The notes beneath the pieces were generated by a model. It did no database searches. It saw only the letters and a list, made by a program, of their open reading frames with translations, and was not told where the DNA came from. From positions 1 through 64,000 of the forward strand of contig JAFEEB010000033.1 of NCBI GenBank assembly GCA_018241325.1: 64,000 nt of DNA, given 5' to 3'. Shown here piece after piece: positions 10,869-18,637 of the stretch (position 1 is its first letter; every line of letters starts with the position of its first letter). This DNA is from Pseudomonadota bacterium (GTDB taxonomy: Bacteria > Pseudomonadota > Gammaproteobacteria > Burkholderiales > Burkholderiaceae_C). The translations under genes and the position numbers were made by a program.

Positions 10869-10964
10869 GAGGGCGAGCACGCAAGAGCGAAGGACGCCGC
10901 CAGCATCCCCCCATGCACGCCCCGCCGTCTTGAACGAAATTGCGCGCGCAGGCCGGCAGCGCCC

Positions 10965-11759
10965 TCAGCGCCGGCGCGCCGCGTATTGCCCGGGCGTGTA
11001 GCCGCGAAAGCGCCGGAAGGCCCGCGTCATGTGGCTTTGGTCGGCAAAGCCGCTGGCGGCCGCTGCGTCGGCCAGCACGGCGCCCTGCGCCAGCAGGGCC
11101 TCGGCACGCGCCAGGCGCTGCTGCAGCGCCCAGGCATGGGGCGGCAACCCAAACGCCGCGGCAAAGGCACGCAAGAACTGGGTGCGGCTCATGGCCGCCT
11201 CCCGGGCCATTTCGGCCAGACTTGGCGGAACCAGCGCCTGCGCCAGCCGCTCGCGCGCCTGCGCCAGCGCGCGCCCGCAATCGGCGCGCGCGGGACGCGG
11301 CGCCGTTCGACCCAGCGTGCTGGGCGCGTGATGCAGCAGCAGGGCCAGCCGCTCTTCCACCGCCAGCGCGTCGGCGCCAGCGGCAGCGCAGGCAAACACC
11401 GCGCCCACGAGTGCAGCCACGCGCGCATCGCGCAGCACGGGCCGCGTCCACTCGACAGCAGGACGCTCCGAATCCCATAGCGCCACGTCCAGATGCAACA
11501 TGCGCCAGCGCCGGTTTTGGCCTTGCATCGGGATGCCGTCATGCACCTCGCCGGGGTTGACGGTGATGACCTCGCCGCGCAGCGCCTGCACCGGCCCGCG
11601 CCCGCTGGCCGAGTGCTGGCCGCCGGCGTCGATCACGCCAATGCCGTGCACGGCGTGGGTGTGGCGGTCAAAGCGCCGCGCGCTGTCGGCCGCCACCAGC
11701 GTCAGCCCCGCCAACGCGGTGGAACGGACGATGAACTCTGGCCGGTCCCCGGTCGGCAT
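10965..11759 (-). CDS. AraC-family transcriptional regulator
   Basis: A 264-residue regulator. The N-terminal part (about 1-140) is a cupin-like sensing domain ([27 protein letters not shown]), and the C-terminal part (about 165-260) has two helix-turn-helix motifs typical of AraC/XylS proteins, the second around [23 protein letters not shown]. The cupin type is common among regulators of amino-acid exporters. It lies between an aminotransferase gene and an EamA exporter gene on the same strand, with only 7 bp to the aminotransferase stop, which suggests a functional unit. The ligand is unknown. Confidence 0.9.
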   Translation of the reverse strand: MPTGDRPEFIVRSTALAGLTLVAADSARRFDRHTHAVHGIGVIDAGGQHSASGRGPVQALRGEVITVNPGEVHDGIPMQGQNRRWRMLHLDVALWDSERPAVEWTRPVLRDARVAALVGAVFACAAAGADALAVEERLALLLHHAPSTLGRTAPRPARADCGRALAQARERLAQALVPPSLAEMAREAAMSRTQFLRAFAAAFGLPPHAWALQQRLARAEALLAQGAVLADAAAASGFADQSHMTRAFRRFRGYTPGQYAARRR

Positions 11760-11766
11760 GGCGCTC

Positions 11767-12939
11767 TCAAGACTGCGCTGCCAGCCAGTCGCGCAGGCGC
11801 TGCACGCCTTGCTCCAGGCGCGTCAGGTCCTTGGACGCAAAGCACCAGCGCAGCCAGCCCTCGGCCTCGGGCGCAAAGGCCGCACCCGGGGCCAGGCCCA
11901 CGCCGGCCTCCAGCACCAGGCGCTTGGCCAGTTGCAGCGAATCATCAAAACCATTCACGCGCAAGAAGGCATACATGCCGCCCGGCGCGGCGCTGGTGGT
12001 GACGCCGGGCAGCGCTTGCAGCAGGGGCACCAGCGTGTCGCGGCACTGGCGCAGATGGGCCACGATGCGCGGCGTGATGGTGTCGGTCTGCGCCAGCGCC
12101 ACGGCGGCCGCGCGCTGCACGAACACCGGCGCGCACGAGGTGTTGAACTCGATCAGCTTGCCCAGCGGCTGCGTCATCTTCGCCGGCATGACGAGGTAGC
12201 CCAGGCGCCAGCCGGTCATCAAAAAGGCCTTGGAAAAGCTTTGCACCACCACCAGACGGTCATTCGGCCCGCTCACATCCAAAAATGAAGGAGCCGCGCC
12301 GTTGGTGGTGTCGCCACGGTAGTACAGGCGCTCGTACACCTCGTCGGCCAGAATCCAGGTGCCCGTCTCGCGGCAGCGCGCCACGATGGCTTGCTGCTCT
12401 GCTTTCGAGAGCGTCCAGCCCGTGGGGTTGTTGGGCGAGTTGATGACGAGCAGGCGCGTGGTCGGCGTGATGGCGGCCAGCAGCGCGGGCAAGTCCAGCG
12501 TCCAGGCGCCATCGGCCTGCGGTTTGAGCGCCAGGCAGCGCAAGCGCGCGCCCAGGATCAGCGGCTGCGCCGTCAGGTTGGGCCACACGGGGGTCACGGC
12601 CAGCACCTCGTCGCCGGCGTCGATCAGCATCTGCATGGCCAGCATCAGGGCGTTCACGCCGCCGGAGGTGACGGCGATGCGCTCGGGCCCGATCGCGGCT
12701 GGCGCGTGCAGGCGGCTGGTGTAGTCGGCCAGCGCCTGGCGCAGCTCGGGCAGGCCCAGGTTGTGCGAGTAAAAGGTCTCGCCCGCCTGCAACGCGGCGA
12801 TGGCGGCGGCGCGCACCGGCTCGGGCGTGACCTCGTCGCTTTCGCCAAACCAGAAGGGCAGCACGTCGGCGCGGCCGATGCCCGCGTTGGCAACTTCACG
12901 AATCTTGGATTCTTCGAGGTTCAGGATGGCTTGACGCAT
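11767..12939 (-). CDS. PLP-dependent aminotransferase, class I/II
   Basis: A 390-residue fold-type I aminotransferase. Visible features are the N-terminal substrate region YSHNLGLPELRQALADY, the cofactor residues in VINSPNNPTGWTLSKAE, the aspartate contact DEVYERLYY, and the Schiff-base lysine Lys237 in SFSKAFLMTGWRLGYL. Length is normal. The substrate cannot be assigned; aspartate/aromatic or alanine-type activity is typical of this subgroup. The AraC regulator gene begins 7 bp after its stop. The product starts MRQAILNLEESKIREVANAG. Confidence 0.9.
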   Translation of the reverse strand: MRQAILNLEESKIREVANAGIGRADVLPFWFGESDEVTPEPVRAAAIAALQAGETFYSHNLGLPELRQALADYTSRLHAPAAIGPERIAVTSGGVNALMLAMQMLIDAGDEVLAVTPVWPNLTAQPLILGARLRCLALKPQADGAWTLDLPALLAAITPTTRLLVINSPNNPTGWTLSKAEQQAIVARCRETGTWILADEVYERLYYRGDTTNGAAPSFLDVSGPNDRLVVVQSFSKAFLMTGWRLGYLVMPAKMTQPLGKLIEFNTSCAPVFVQRAAAVALAQTDTITPRIVAHLRQCRDTLVPLLQALPGVTTSAAPGGMYAFLRVNGFDDSLQLAKRLVLEAGVGLAPGAAFAPEAEGWLRWCFASKDLTRLEQGVQRLRDWLAAQS

Positions 12940-13016
12940 GGAAACAGGGCGAATCTAATGAGTCCGCAAGCATCGCACACATCGGCGGTGCGGCGCGCAC
13001 TTCGGGAGGAATCACC

Positions 13017-13292
13017 ATGTCGCTCATCACCCGCCGGCTGGCCGCCAGCGCCTGTTTGGTTTCGCTGCTGGGCACGCTGCCGCTGGCGCAAGCCCGTTCC
13101 AAATCCGGCGAGGACAAACCCCGCAAAGCGCGCGGCGGTGGCACGCGCGGCACGCGCCTGAAGCCCGCGCCCAAGACCACCTACGCCAACGGCGACACGC
13201 CAGCCGAGCGTCAGCGCCACGAGGACGCCCGCCTGATGCGCGAATGCCGCGGCCGGCCCAACGCGGGCGCCTGCATGGGTTATGCCAATTGA
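13017..13292 (+). CDS. Small exported basic protein, function unknown
   Basis: A 91-residue protein preceded by GGAGGAATCACC, a good ribosome-binding site. Residues 1-26 (LAASACLVSLLGTLPLAQA) form a clear signal peptide with an AQA cleavage site. The mature part is short, rich in Lys/Arg/Gly and ends with RECRGRPNAGACMGYAN, whose two cysteines could form a disulfide in the periplasm. I do not recognise a family. It is divergent from the aminotransferase gene and converges on htrA, with repeat elements in between. Confidence 0.75.
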   Translation: MSLITRRLAASACLVSLLGTLPLAQARSKSGEDKPRKARGGGTRGTRLKPAPKTTYANGDTPAERQRHEDARLMRECRGRPNAGACMGYAN

Positions 13293-13299
13293 CTGCGCT

Positions 13300-13354
13300 A
13301 CATAAAAGATAGCCCCCCGCGCTTGCCAGACAAGCGCGAGGAGCGGCTTTATCC
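13300..13354. repeat. Dispersed ATAGC/GCGCTTG repeat
   Basis: Here AAGATAGCCCCCCGCGCTTG is followed by CAGACAAGCGCGAGGAGCGG and a T-rich end. The CGCGCTTG and CAAGCGCG arms form an 8-bp inverted pair with a 5-base loop. It lies just past the stop of the small exported protein and may act as a transcription end. Confidence 0.7.
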
Positions 13355-13362
13355 ATCTTTCA

Positions 13363-13479
13363 CTCCCTCCCCCTCTGGGGGAGGGCGGGGGTGGGGGCCT
13401 GCAGCGCAAACATCTTGATGCCGGGGCCAATCCAACGCTGCCGGCCCCCATCCCAACCTTCCCCCAGAGGGGGAAGGAG
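13363..13479. repeat. REP/BIME-like palindromic element, family 1, copy A
   Basis: Two 35-bp arms (13363-13397 and 13445-13479) are imperfect inverted copies: one begins CTCCCTCCCCCTCTGGGGG and the other ends CCCCCAGAGGGGGAAGGAG. Each arm contains its own small hairpin (CCCCCTCTGGGGG type). It lies between two convergent genes, a common place for REP elements. Related copies are at 20927-21040 and, within uvrD, 34801-34882. Confidence 0.85.
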
Positions 13480-13532
13480 CCTCGGGCCCGTCGCCAATCA
13501 GGCGGTTTGGCCTCCAGGCAAGGCGCGGGCGA

Positions 13533-15017
13533 TCAGCCCAGCGGCACCGGCACAAACAACTGCTGCCCGTCGCGCTGGATCAACAGCGCCACCGACTTGT
13601 CGGACTTCTTCAGCACGTTGCGCACCTGATCCACGCTGGTGGCCGGCTGGCCGTTGATGGCCATCAGCACGTCGCCCGGCTGCACACCGGCCGCGGCGGC
13701 CGCGCCGGCCGCCTGCTCGATCAGCAGGCCGCCCTTGACGTGCGCTTCACGCTGCTCTTGCGGCTGCAAGGGGCGCAGCGCCAGGCCCAGCTTGCCGCCG
13801 TCGGCCTGACCGGATTGCGCCACTTCGTCGCCCGAGGACTTGGCCCCCTGCAAGGTGGCCGTGATGTCGTCGTTGTGGCCGTCGCGCCAGATGCTCATGT
13901 GCAGCTTTTCGCCCGGTTTGGCCAAGGCGATGCTCGCGGGCAAGTCGCCCGAATCGACGATGGTCTGGCCGTTGGCCGACAGGATCACGTCGCCCGGCTT
14001 CAGGCCCGCCTTGTCGGCCGCGCTGCCCTTGGTCACCTGGGCCACCAGCGCGCCTTCGGGCTTGGGCAGCTTGAACGAGTCGGCAAAGTCCTGGTTGACC
14101 TGCTGAATCGTCACGCCCAGCTGCGCGTGCTCGACCTTGCCATGGGCCACGATCTGCTGCTCGATGTGCATGGCCAGCTCGATCGGGATCGAGAACGACA
14201 CGCCCATGAACCCGCCCGAGCGGCTGTAGATCTGCGAGTTGATGCCCACCACCTGCCCCTGGGCATTGAACAGCGGGCCCCCCGAGTTGCCCGGGTTGAC
14301 CGCCACGTCGGACTGGATGAAAGGCACCGAGCTGTCGTCCGGCAGCGAGCGCCCCTTGGCGCTGACCACGCCGGCCGTCACGGTGTTTTCAAAGCCGAAG
14401 GGCGAGCCGATGGCCAGCACCCAGTCGCCCGCGCGCAGCGCCTGGCTGCTGCCGATCGGCACCGTGGGCAGGTTGTGCGCGTCGATCTTCAGCACCGCGA
14501 TGTCGGTCTTCGGGTCCATGCCCAGCACCTTGGCCTTGAACTCGCGCCGGTCCGTCAGCTTGACGGTCACGGTCTTGGCGCCCTTGACGACGTGCGCGTT
14601 GGTCATGATCAAGCCGTCCGCGCTGATGATGAAACCCGATCCCAGGCCGCGCACCGGCACCGTCTCGGTACCTCCATTGGGCCCTTGCTGGAGCATGCCC
14701 GGCGGAATGCCGAAGCGCCGCATGAAATCGCGCAGACCCGGGTCCATGGCCGCGCCGCCGCTGTCGCTGACCTTCTCCGTCCCGCTCACGCTGATGTTGA
14801 CCACCGCCGGGCCCTCGCGCGCCGCAATGGTCGCAAAGTCGGGCGCCGTCACCACGCCGATCGGGCCGGGCGCGGCGGCCGTCGCCACCACCGCCGGCTG
14901 CTGCGCGAACACCGGCGTGGAAAAGCCCCGCACCGCCGTCACGCCCGCGCCGCCCACCACACCCGCGGCCAACACAGCCAGGGCCAGACGGGAAGATTTG
15001 AATTTGAGCGAGTTCAT
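13533..15017 (-). CDS. DegP/HtrA-type periplasmic serine protease (DegQ/MucD-like)
   Basis: A 494-residue envelope protease/chaperone. The start at 15017 is chosen because AAAGGA lies 8 bp before it and the signal segment follows ([16 protein letters not shown], about 11-26). The trypsin-like domain carries the complete catalytic triad: His142 in TNAHVV, Asp172 in KTDIAVLK and Ser245 in VNPGNSGG. Two PDZ domains follow (about 290-375 and 405-490, with GLKPGDVILSANGQ and GVQPGDVLMAINGQ). In homologues this protease degrades misfolded periplasmic proteins. It is alone on its strand; the methyltransferase-nuclease gene diverges from it. Confidence 0.95.
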   Translation of the reverse strand: MNSLKFKSSRLALAVLAAGVVGGAGVTAVRGFSTPVFAQQPAVVATAAAPGPIGVVTAPDFATIAAREGPAVVNISVSGTEKVSDSGGAAMDPGLRDFMRRFGIPPGMLQQGPNGGTETVPVRGLGSGFIISADGLIMTNAHVVKGAKTVTVKLTDRREFKAKVLGMDPKTDIAVLKIDAHNLPTVPIGSSQALRAGDWVLAIGSPFGFENTVTAGVVSAKGRSLPDDSSVPFIQSDVAVNPGNSGGPLFNAQGQVVGINSQIYSRSGGFMGVSFSIPIELAMHIEQQIVAHGKVEHAQLGVTIQQVNQDFADSFKLPKPEGALVAQVTKGSAADKAGLKPGDVILSANGQTIVDSGDLPASIALAKPGEKLHMSIWRDGHNDDITATLQGAKSSGDEVAQSGQADGGKLGLALRPLQPQEQREAHVKGGLLIEQAAGAAAAAGVQPGDVLMAINGQPATSVDQVRNVLKKSDKSVALLIQRDGQQLFVPVPLG

Positions 15018-15110
15018 GATCAGTCCTTTCAAGTCGTGTCCCGGGCTGGGACGATGGGGGGACTGTGAACTGCGAGAGTTAGGGGAAACTTAAGGTGAGA
15101 AAATTATTGT

Positions 15111-15152
15111 TTTGATAGCTGATTGCGCTTGATGGACGGGCGCTGCAGGCCT
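15111..15152. repeat. Dispersed ATAGCT/GCGCTTG repeat upstream of htrA
   Basis: TTTTGATAGCTGATTGCGCTTG followed by GGGCGCTGCAGGCCTG occupies the intergenic space between the divergent htrA and methyltransferase genes. The ATAGCT box and the GCGCTTG arm match other family members, while the second arm is degenerate. Confidence 0.65.
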
Positions 15153-15365
15153 GCCCAATGGATTCGCTGAAAGACGTATCCGCTTGCCCGAACGCACGCC
15201 AGACTGGTCTTGAATGCTCCGGCTCTTGCACACTCGCTCACAGAACTCGGGCCAACCAGAGCACCCACGATCGAGCCCATGCTGGCGACTATTTTTACTG
15301 GATGATTGAACAGAGGGACAAAACAAGGACATAATGTCTCCATCAATACCCTTTTGCTGGATTCC

Positions 15366-17387
15366 ATGGAAGACGCTCGAAACCTGCTGGTCACCCTTCG
15401 CGGCCGCTACAACCAACGCGAGTTGGCCCAGCAACTGAGCGTCAGCGTGCGCACCGTGCGCCGCTGGGAGTTGGGCGAGGCCGAACCCCGCCCCTATTTG
15501 GCCGACGCCATTCGCCAACGGCTGTTGCCGCTTGCCGAGCCCTCCGCCCAGCGCGACGCCGCGTTCACCTTCATCGACCTGTTTGCCGGCATTGGCGGCA
15601 TTCGGATGGGCTTTGAAGCGCAAGGCGGGCGCTGCGTGTTCACCAGCGAATGGAACCCATTTGCCGCCAAGACCTATCTGGCCAACCACCCCGACGCCAC
15701 GCACACCTTTGCCGGCGACATCACAGCCGTCGATGCCAACGATGTTCCAGACCACGACGTGCTGCTGGCCGGCTTTCCGTGCCAGCCATTCAGCATTGCC
15801 GGCGTGTCCAAGAAGAACGCGCTGGGCCGTGCCCACGGTTTTGCCGACGAAACCCAAGGCACCCTGTTCTTCGACGTGGCGCGCATCATCGCCGCCAAGC
15901 GCCCAGCCGCGTTCTTGCTGGAAAACGTCAAAAACCTCGTCAGCCACGACAAGGGCAACACCTTTCGCGTGATCTGCAAGGTGCTGCGCGAAGAACTGGG
16001 CTACCACATCCACTGGAAGGTGGTCGATGGGCAACATTTCGTACCTCAGCACCGCGAGCGCATCCTGATCGTCGGCTTCAAAGACGTGACGGACTTCAGC
16101 TGGAACGACCTGCAACTGCCTGCGCAGGGACCCCGCCTGGCCAGCATCCTGCATCCCGAAGACGGCAGCGAGGCCGTCGAGGCGCCCTACACCGAAGGCT
16201 CGCTGGCCAAGGTCAACGCGAAATACACGCTCACGCCGCATCTGTGGAAGTACCTGCAAGACTACGCGGCCAAGCACAAGGCGGCGGGCAACGGTTTCGG
16301 CTTGGTCGATGGCGGCAGCGTCACGCGCACGCTGTCGGCCCGCTACTACAAGGACGGCTCGGAAATTCTGGTGTCGCAAGGCACGCGCAAGCGCCCTCGA
16401 CGCTTGACGCCGCGCGAGTGTGCGCGTTTGATGGGGTTTCCGGACACGTTTCGGATCCCAGTCAGCGATACGCAGGCCTATCAGCTCTTCGCAACTTCGG
16501 CGATTGTCCCGATGATCTCGGCTGTTGCAAAATGTGTGGTATCAAATCTTCCAGAAGCCACACCCATGCCGAATTACACGATCCCCTACGGCGCGTTTCC
16601 GAGCAATGGAAACTGGACTAGAGAGCAACTAGTTCTGGCGTTCTATTTATATTGCCAAACACCATTTGGAAAATTGCATAAAGCCAATCCAGATATTATT
16701 AAATTATCCACGCAAATTGGGCGGACACCGAGCGCTTTAGCAATGAAATTGGTCAATTTTGCCAGCCTCGACCCGTCAATCACCAACAGCGGGCGAAAAG
16801 GATTGAGTAGTGCATCGAAACAAGATAAAGCAATCTGGGATGAATTCAATTCAAACTGGGAAACGCTCACAATAGAATGCGAACAGCTTCGCCAAGTCAT
16901 TGAACAGGAAGGGGAGAAAGCGCCCCCATCCTTAGAAGCGCTGGACAATTTTGACCTGTCAGACTACACAGGAGAAACGCGCACTACAATCGTCCAACAA
17001 CGAGTCAAACAACAATTCTTCCGACGTGCAGTACTTGCAAGTTACGGAGGAAAATGTTGCATCTCTGGAGTCACCGACCCGAGATTGTTGGTTGCAAGTC
17101 ATATTGTCGCGTGGCACGTCGACAAATCCAATCGCCTAAATCCACGCAACGGGTTATGCCTTTCACCTATTCATGACAAAGCGTTCGACAACCATCTATT
17201 TTCACTGACAGATGATTTTCGGATATTGCTTTCAAACTCAATCAGAAAAACCGATAATTCATTCTTGCGCGAAGTTTTTCATCCAATCGAAGATAAAGAA
17301 ATCCAATTACCAGAACGTTTCTTACCGGACCTAAAATTAGTCGAAAAACACCGGCACATGATGTTCACCAAAGCGCAAGTACGTTAA
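15366..17387 (+). CDS. Fused DNA cytosine-C5 methyltransferase and HNH endonuclease
   Basis: A single 673-residue frame joins a helix-turn-helix (residues 15-40, RELAQQLSVSVRTVRRWELG), a C5-methyltransferase (about 66-400) and an HNH nuclease domain (about 401-673). The methyltransferase has motif I DLFAGIGG (71-78), motif IV GFPCQPFS with catalytic Cys139, ENVKNL and QHRERILIVGF. Motif X is altered: ATSAIVP where GNS-type is usual. The HNH_2-like part has CCISGVTDPRLLVASHIVAWH (His579), RNGLCLSPIHDKAFDNH (Asn596, His603). Base composition drops sharply to AT-rich at about 16560, exactly at internal Met401 (16566), so the nuclease may also be made separately or joined by stop loss. A self-contained restriction-modification enzyme is likely. 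A TTG at 15306 is a weaker alternative start. Confidence 0.88.
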   Translation: MEDARNLLVTLRGRYNQRELAQQLSVSVRTVRRWELGEAEPRPYLADAIRQRLLPLAEPSAQRDAAFTFIDLFAGIGGIRMGFEAQGGRCVFTSEWNPFAAKTYLANHPDATHTFAGDITAVDANDVPDHDVLLAGFPCQPFSIAGVSKKNALGRAHGFADETQGTLFFDVARIIAAKRPAAFLLENVKNLVSHDKGNTFRVICKVLREELGYHIHWKVVDGQHFVPQHRERILIVGFKDVTDFSWNDLQLPAQGPRLASILHPEDGSEAVEAPYTEGSLAKVNAKYTLTPHLWKYLQDYAAKHKAAGNGFGLVDGGSVTRTLSARYYKDGSEILVSQGTRKRPRRLTPRECARLMGFPDTFRIPVSDTQAYQLFATSAIVPMISAVAKCVVSNLPEATPMPNYTIPYGAFPSNGNWTREQLVLAFYLYCQTPFGKLHKANPDIIKLSTQIGRTPSALAMKLVNFASLDPSITNSGRKGLSSASKQDKAIWDEFNSNWETLTIECEQLRQVIEQEGEKAPPSLEALDNFDLSDYTGETRTTIVQQRVKQQFFRRAVLASYGGKCCISGVTDPRLLVASHIVAWHVDKSNRLNPRNGLCLSPIHDKAFDNHLFSLTDDFRILLSNSIRKTDNSFLREVFHPIEDKEIQLPERFLPDLKLVEKHRHMMFTKAQVR

Positions 17388-17749
17388 TGGCGGATTACAC
17401 AATTTTTGTTTATTTGTATCGAGACGCAGGGAATTTCAAATCCGAGGGACGTCTACTTTTAAACGGGAAATTTACAGTCGCGGCCGATAACGAAATACGC
17501 GCCACCTGTTGCGATTGGGATCAATTTATCGCTGAGCAGGTAGATGTCCCGGCGCTCTATGCAGAGCTTTATAAATACAGCAGCGGTCCGACGAAGGACG
17601 ACATTGCATATCACGAATTTTGTCATTTGCGCGTCGCAACGTCAGAGGATATTTTTTCGTATCCACTGTGGGGTGATTTGGAAAGCTTGGTTGCCAAATT
17701 CAAGAGCGTGCGCTTCTGGGACTGCACTCTTTCCCCGCACAGCGTTTGA
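17387..17749 (+). CDS. Small companion protein of the methyltransferase-HNH gene, unknown function
   Basis: A 120-residue protein (MADYTIFVYLYRDAG...) whose ATG shares one base with the upstream stop (TAATG), implying translational coupling to the methyltransferase-HNH gene. It is AT-rich like the nuclease part. No signal peptide, membrane segment or catalytic motif is evident; it is acidic with scattered aromatic residues, and I do not recognise a family. Position suggests an accessory to restriction-modification, perhaps control or inhibition of the nuclease, but that is inference only. Confidence 0.65.
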   Translation: MADYTIFVYLYRDAGNFKSEGRLLLNGKFTVAADNEIRATCCDWDQFIAEQVDVPALYAELYKYSSGPTKDDIAYHEFCHLRVATSEDIFSYPLWGDLESLVAKFKSVRFWDCTLSPHSV

Positions 17750-17914
17750 CGTTGGCCCCGCACAATCCCCACATCGAATCACAATGACAGTGGTTGTTCA
17801 GTGGTGCAGACTTCTCGCAGTTCGTGCTTGATCGACAACAGCTCGGCGATCTTCGCTAGTCGGGCGCGAACAAGCATACGAATTGGCGGTGGGGGCGTGA
17901 ATGGGGTGTTTGAA

Positions 17915-17949
17915 GGGGCAATTACCCCATAAATCGGCGATTACCGATT
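17915..17949. promoter_or_regulatory. Candidate repeated operator upstream of abiEi
   Basis: Two related palindromes lie next to each other: GGGG-CAATTA-CCCC (17915-17928) and AATCGG-CGATTA-CCGATT (17932-17949). Both share the core GGC(A/G)ATTACC, and the two cores are 19 bp apart, about two helical turns. AbiEi antitoxins are known to bind paired inverted repeats in their own promoters, so this is a good candidate site for autoregulation. It ends about 43 bp before a TATAAT box. Confidence 0.55.
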
Positions 17950-17967
17950 AAATTTGGCGGCCATCGC

Positions 17968-17997
17968 CTGTGATGTTCCGTTATTTCTTTGTATAAT
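17968..17997 (+). promoter_or_regulatory. Candidate promoter of abiEi-abiEii
   Basis: A perfect TATAAT (17992-17997) lies 34 bp upstream of the abiEi ATG. The -35 region about 17 bp upstream (TGTGAT/CTGTGA) is a poor match to TTGACA. The surrounding region is AT-rich. Confidence 0.45.
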
Positions 17998-18031
17998 TTT
18001 ATTTGTCGAACAAACGAAACGTGCCTGCACC

Positions 18032-18637
18032 ATGCTCCCCGACACTCACACCCAGCGCGTCCTCGGTCTGGCCAGCCAGAAAGGAATGCTGCGCGCCAGC
18101 GATCTGGACGCCATCGATGCGCCCCGGGTCGTCCTGACGCGCCTGACCGCCGCAGGTCTGCTGGAGCGGATTGGGCGTGGCCTGTACCGCCTGCCTGAGT
18201 CCCAGGGGTCTGAACACGAGAGTCTGGCGACCGTCGCCACCAAGGTGCCGCAAGCGGTGTTTTGCCTGCTCACCGCGCTGCAGTTTCACGAGCTGACCAC
18301 CCAACTGCCGCGCCAGGTCTGGATCGCCATGCCGCGCGGCAGCCATGCGCCGCGGTTGGACTATCCGCCGATCAAGATGGTGCAGTTCACTGGCGAGGCC
18401 TACACGGCGGGCGTCGATGAAGTTGAACGCGATGGCGTCAAGCTGCGGGTGTACGGCGTGGCCAAGACCGTGGCAGACTGCTTCAAGCACCGCAACAAGA
18501 TCGGCCTGGACGTGGCGCTGGAAGCGCTGAAGGACGCCCGGACCCACAACAAGGCGTCAAGCGATGACATCTGGCGCTTCGCCAAAGTCTGCCGCGTGGC
18601 CAACGTGATGCGGCCCTACCTGGAGAGCATCGGATGA
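18032..18637 (+). CDS. abiEi: AbiEi-type antitoxin of a type IV toxin-antitoxin system
   Basis: The 201-residue protein from the ATG at 18032 has an N-terminal winged-helix segment (residues 5-55, QRVLGLASQKGMLRASDLDA to LLERIGRGLYRLP) and a C-terminal domain with VYGVAKTVADCFKHRNKIG, the arrangement of AbiEi antitoxins (AbiEi_4/DUF6088-like). In this family the protein represses its own operon and blocks AbiEii toxicity. The frame is open upstream, but this start follows a TATAAT box and gives the usual N-terminus. Its end overlaps abiEii by 4 bp. Confidence 0.9.
   Translation: MLPDTHTQRVLGLASQKGMLRASDLDAIDAPRVVLTRLTAAGLLERIGRGLYRLPESQGSEHESLATVATKVPQAVFCLLTALQFHELTTQLPRQVWIAMPRGSHAPRLDYPPIKMVQFTGEAYTAGVDEVERDGVKLRVYGVAKTVADCFKHRNKIGLDVALEALKDARTHNKASSDDIWRFAKVCRVANVMRPYLESIG

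Noticed and set aside
9583..11478. A 631-codon frame ending in S15
   Set aside because: Only the last 88 residues are S15. The rest runs out of frame through the EamA and AraC genes.
13363..13479. Family-1 palindrome as an ordinary terminator pair
   Set aside because: The arms have no U-tracts and the same sequence recurs within an operon and inside uvrD, so a dispersed repeat explains it better, although it may still affect transcript ends.
15090..16379. A 429-codon minus-strand frame across the methyltransferase
   Set aside because: It is antisense to a methyltransferase with all motifs in order, and has no recognisable domain.
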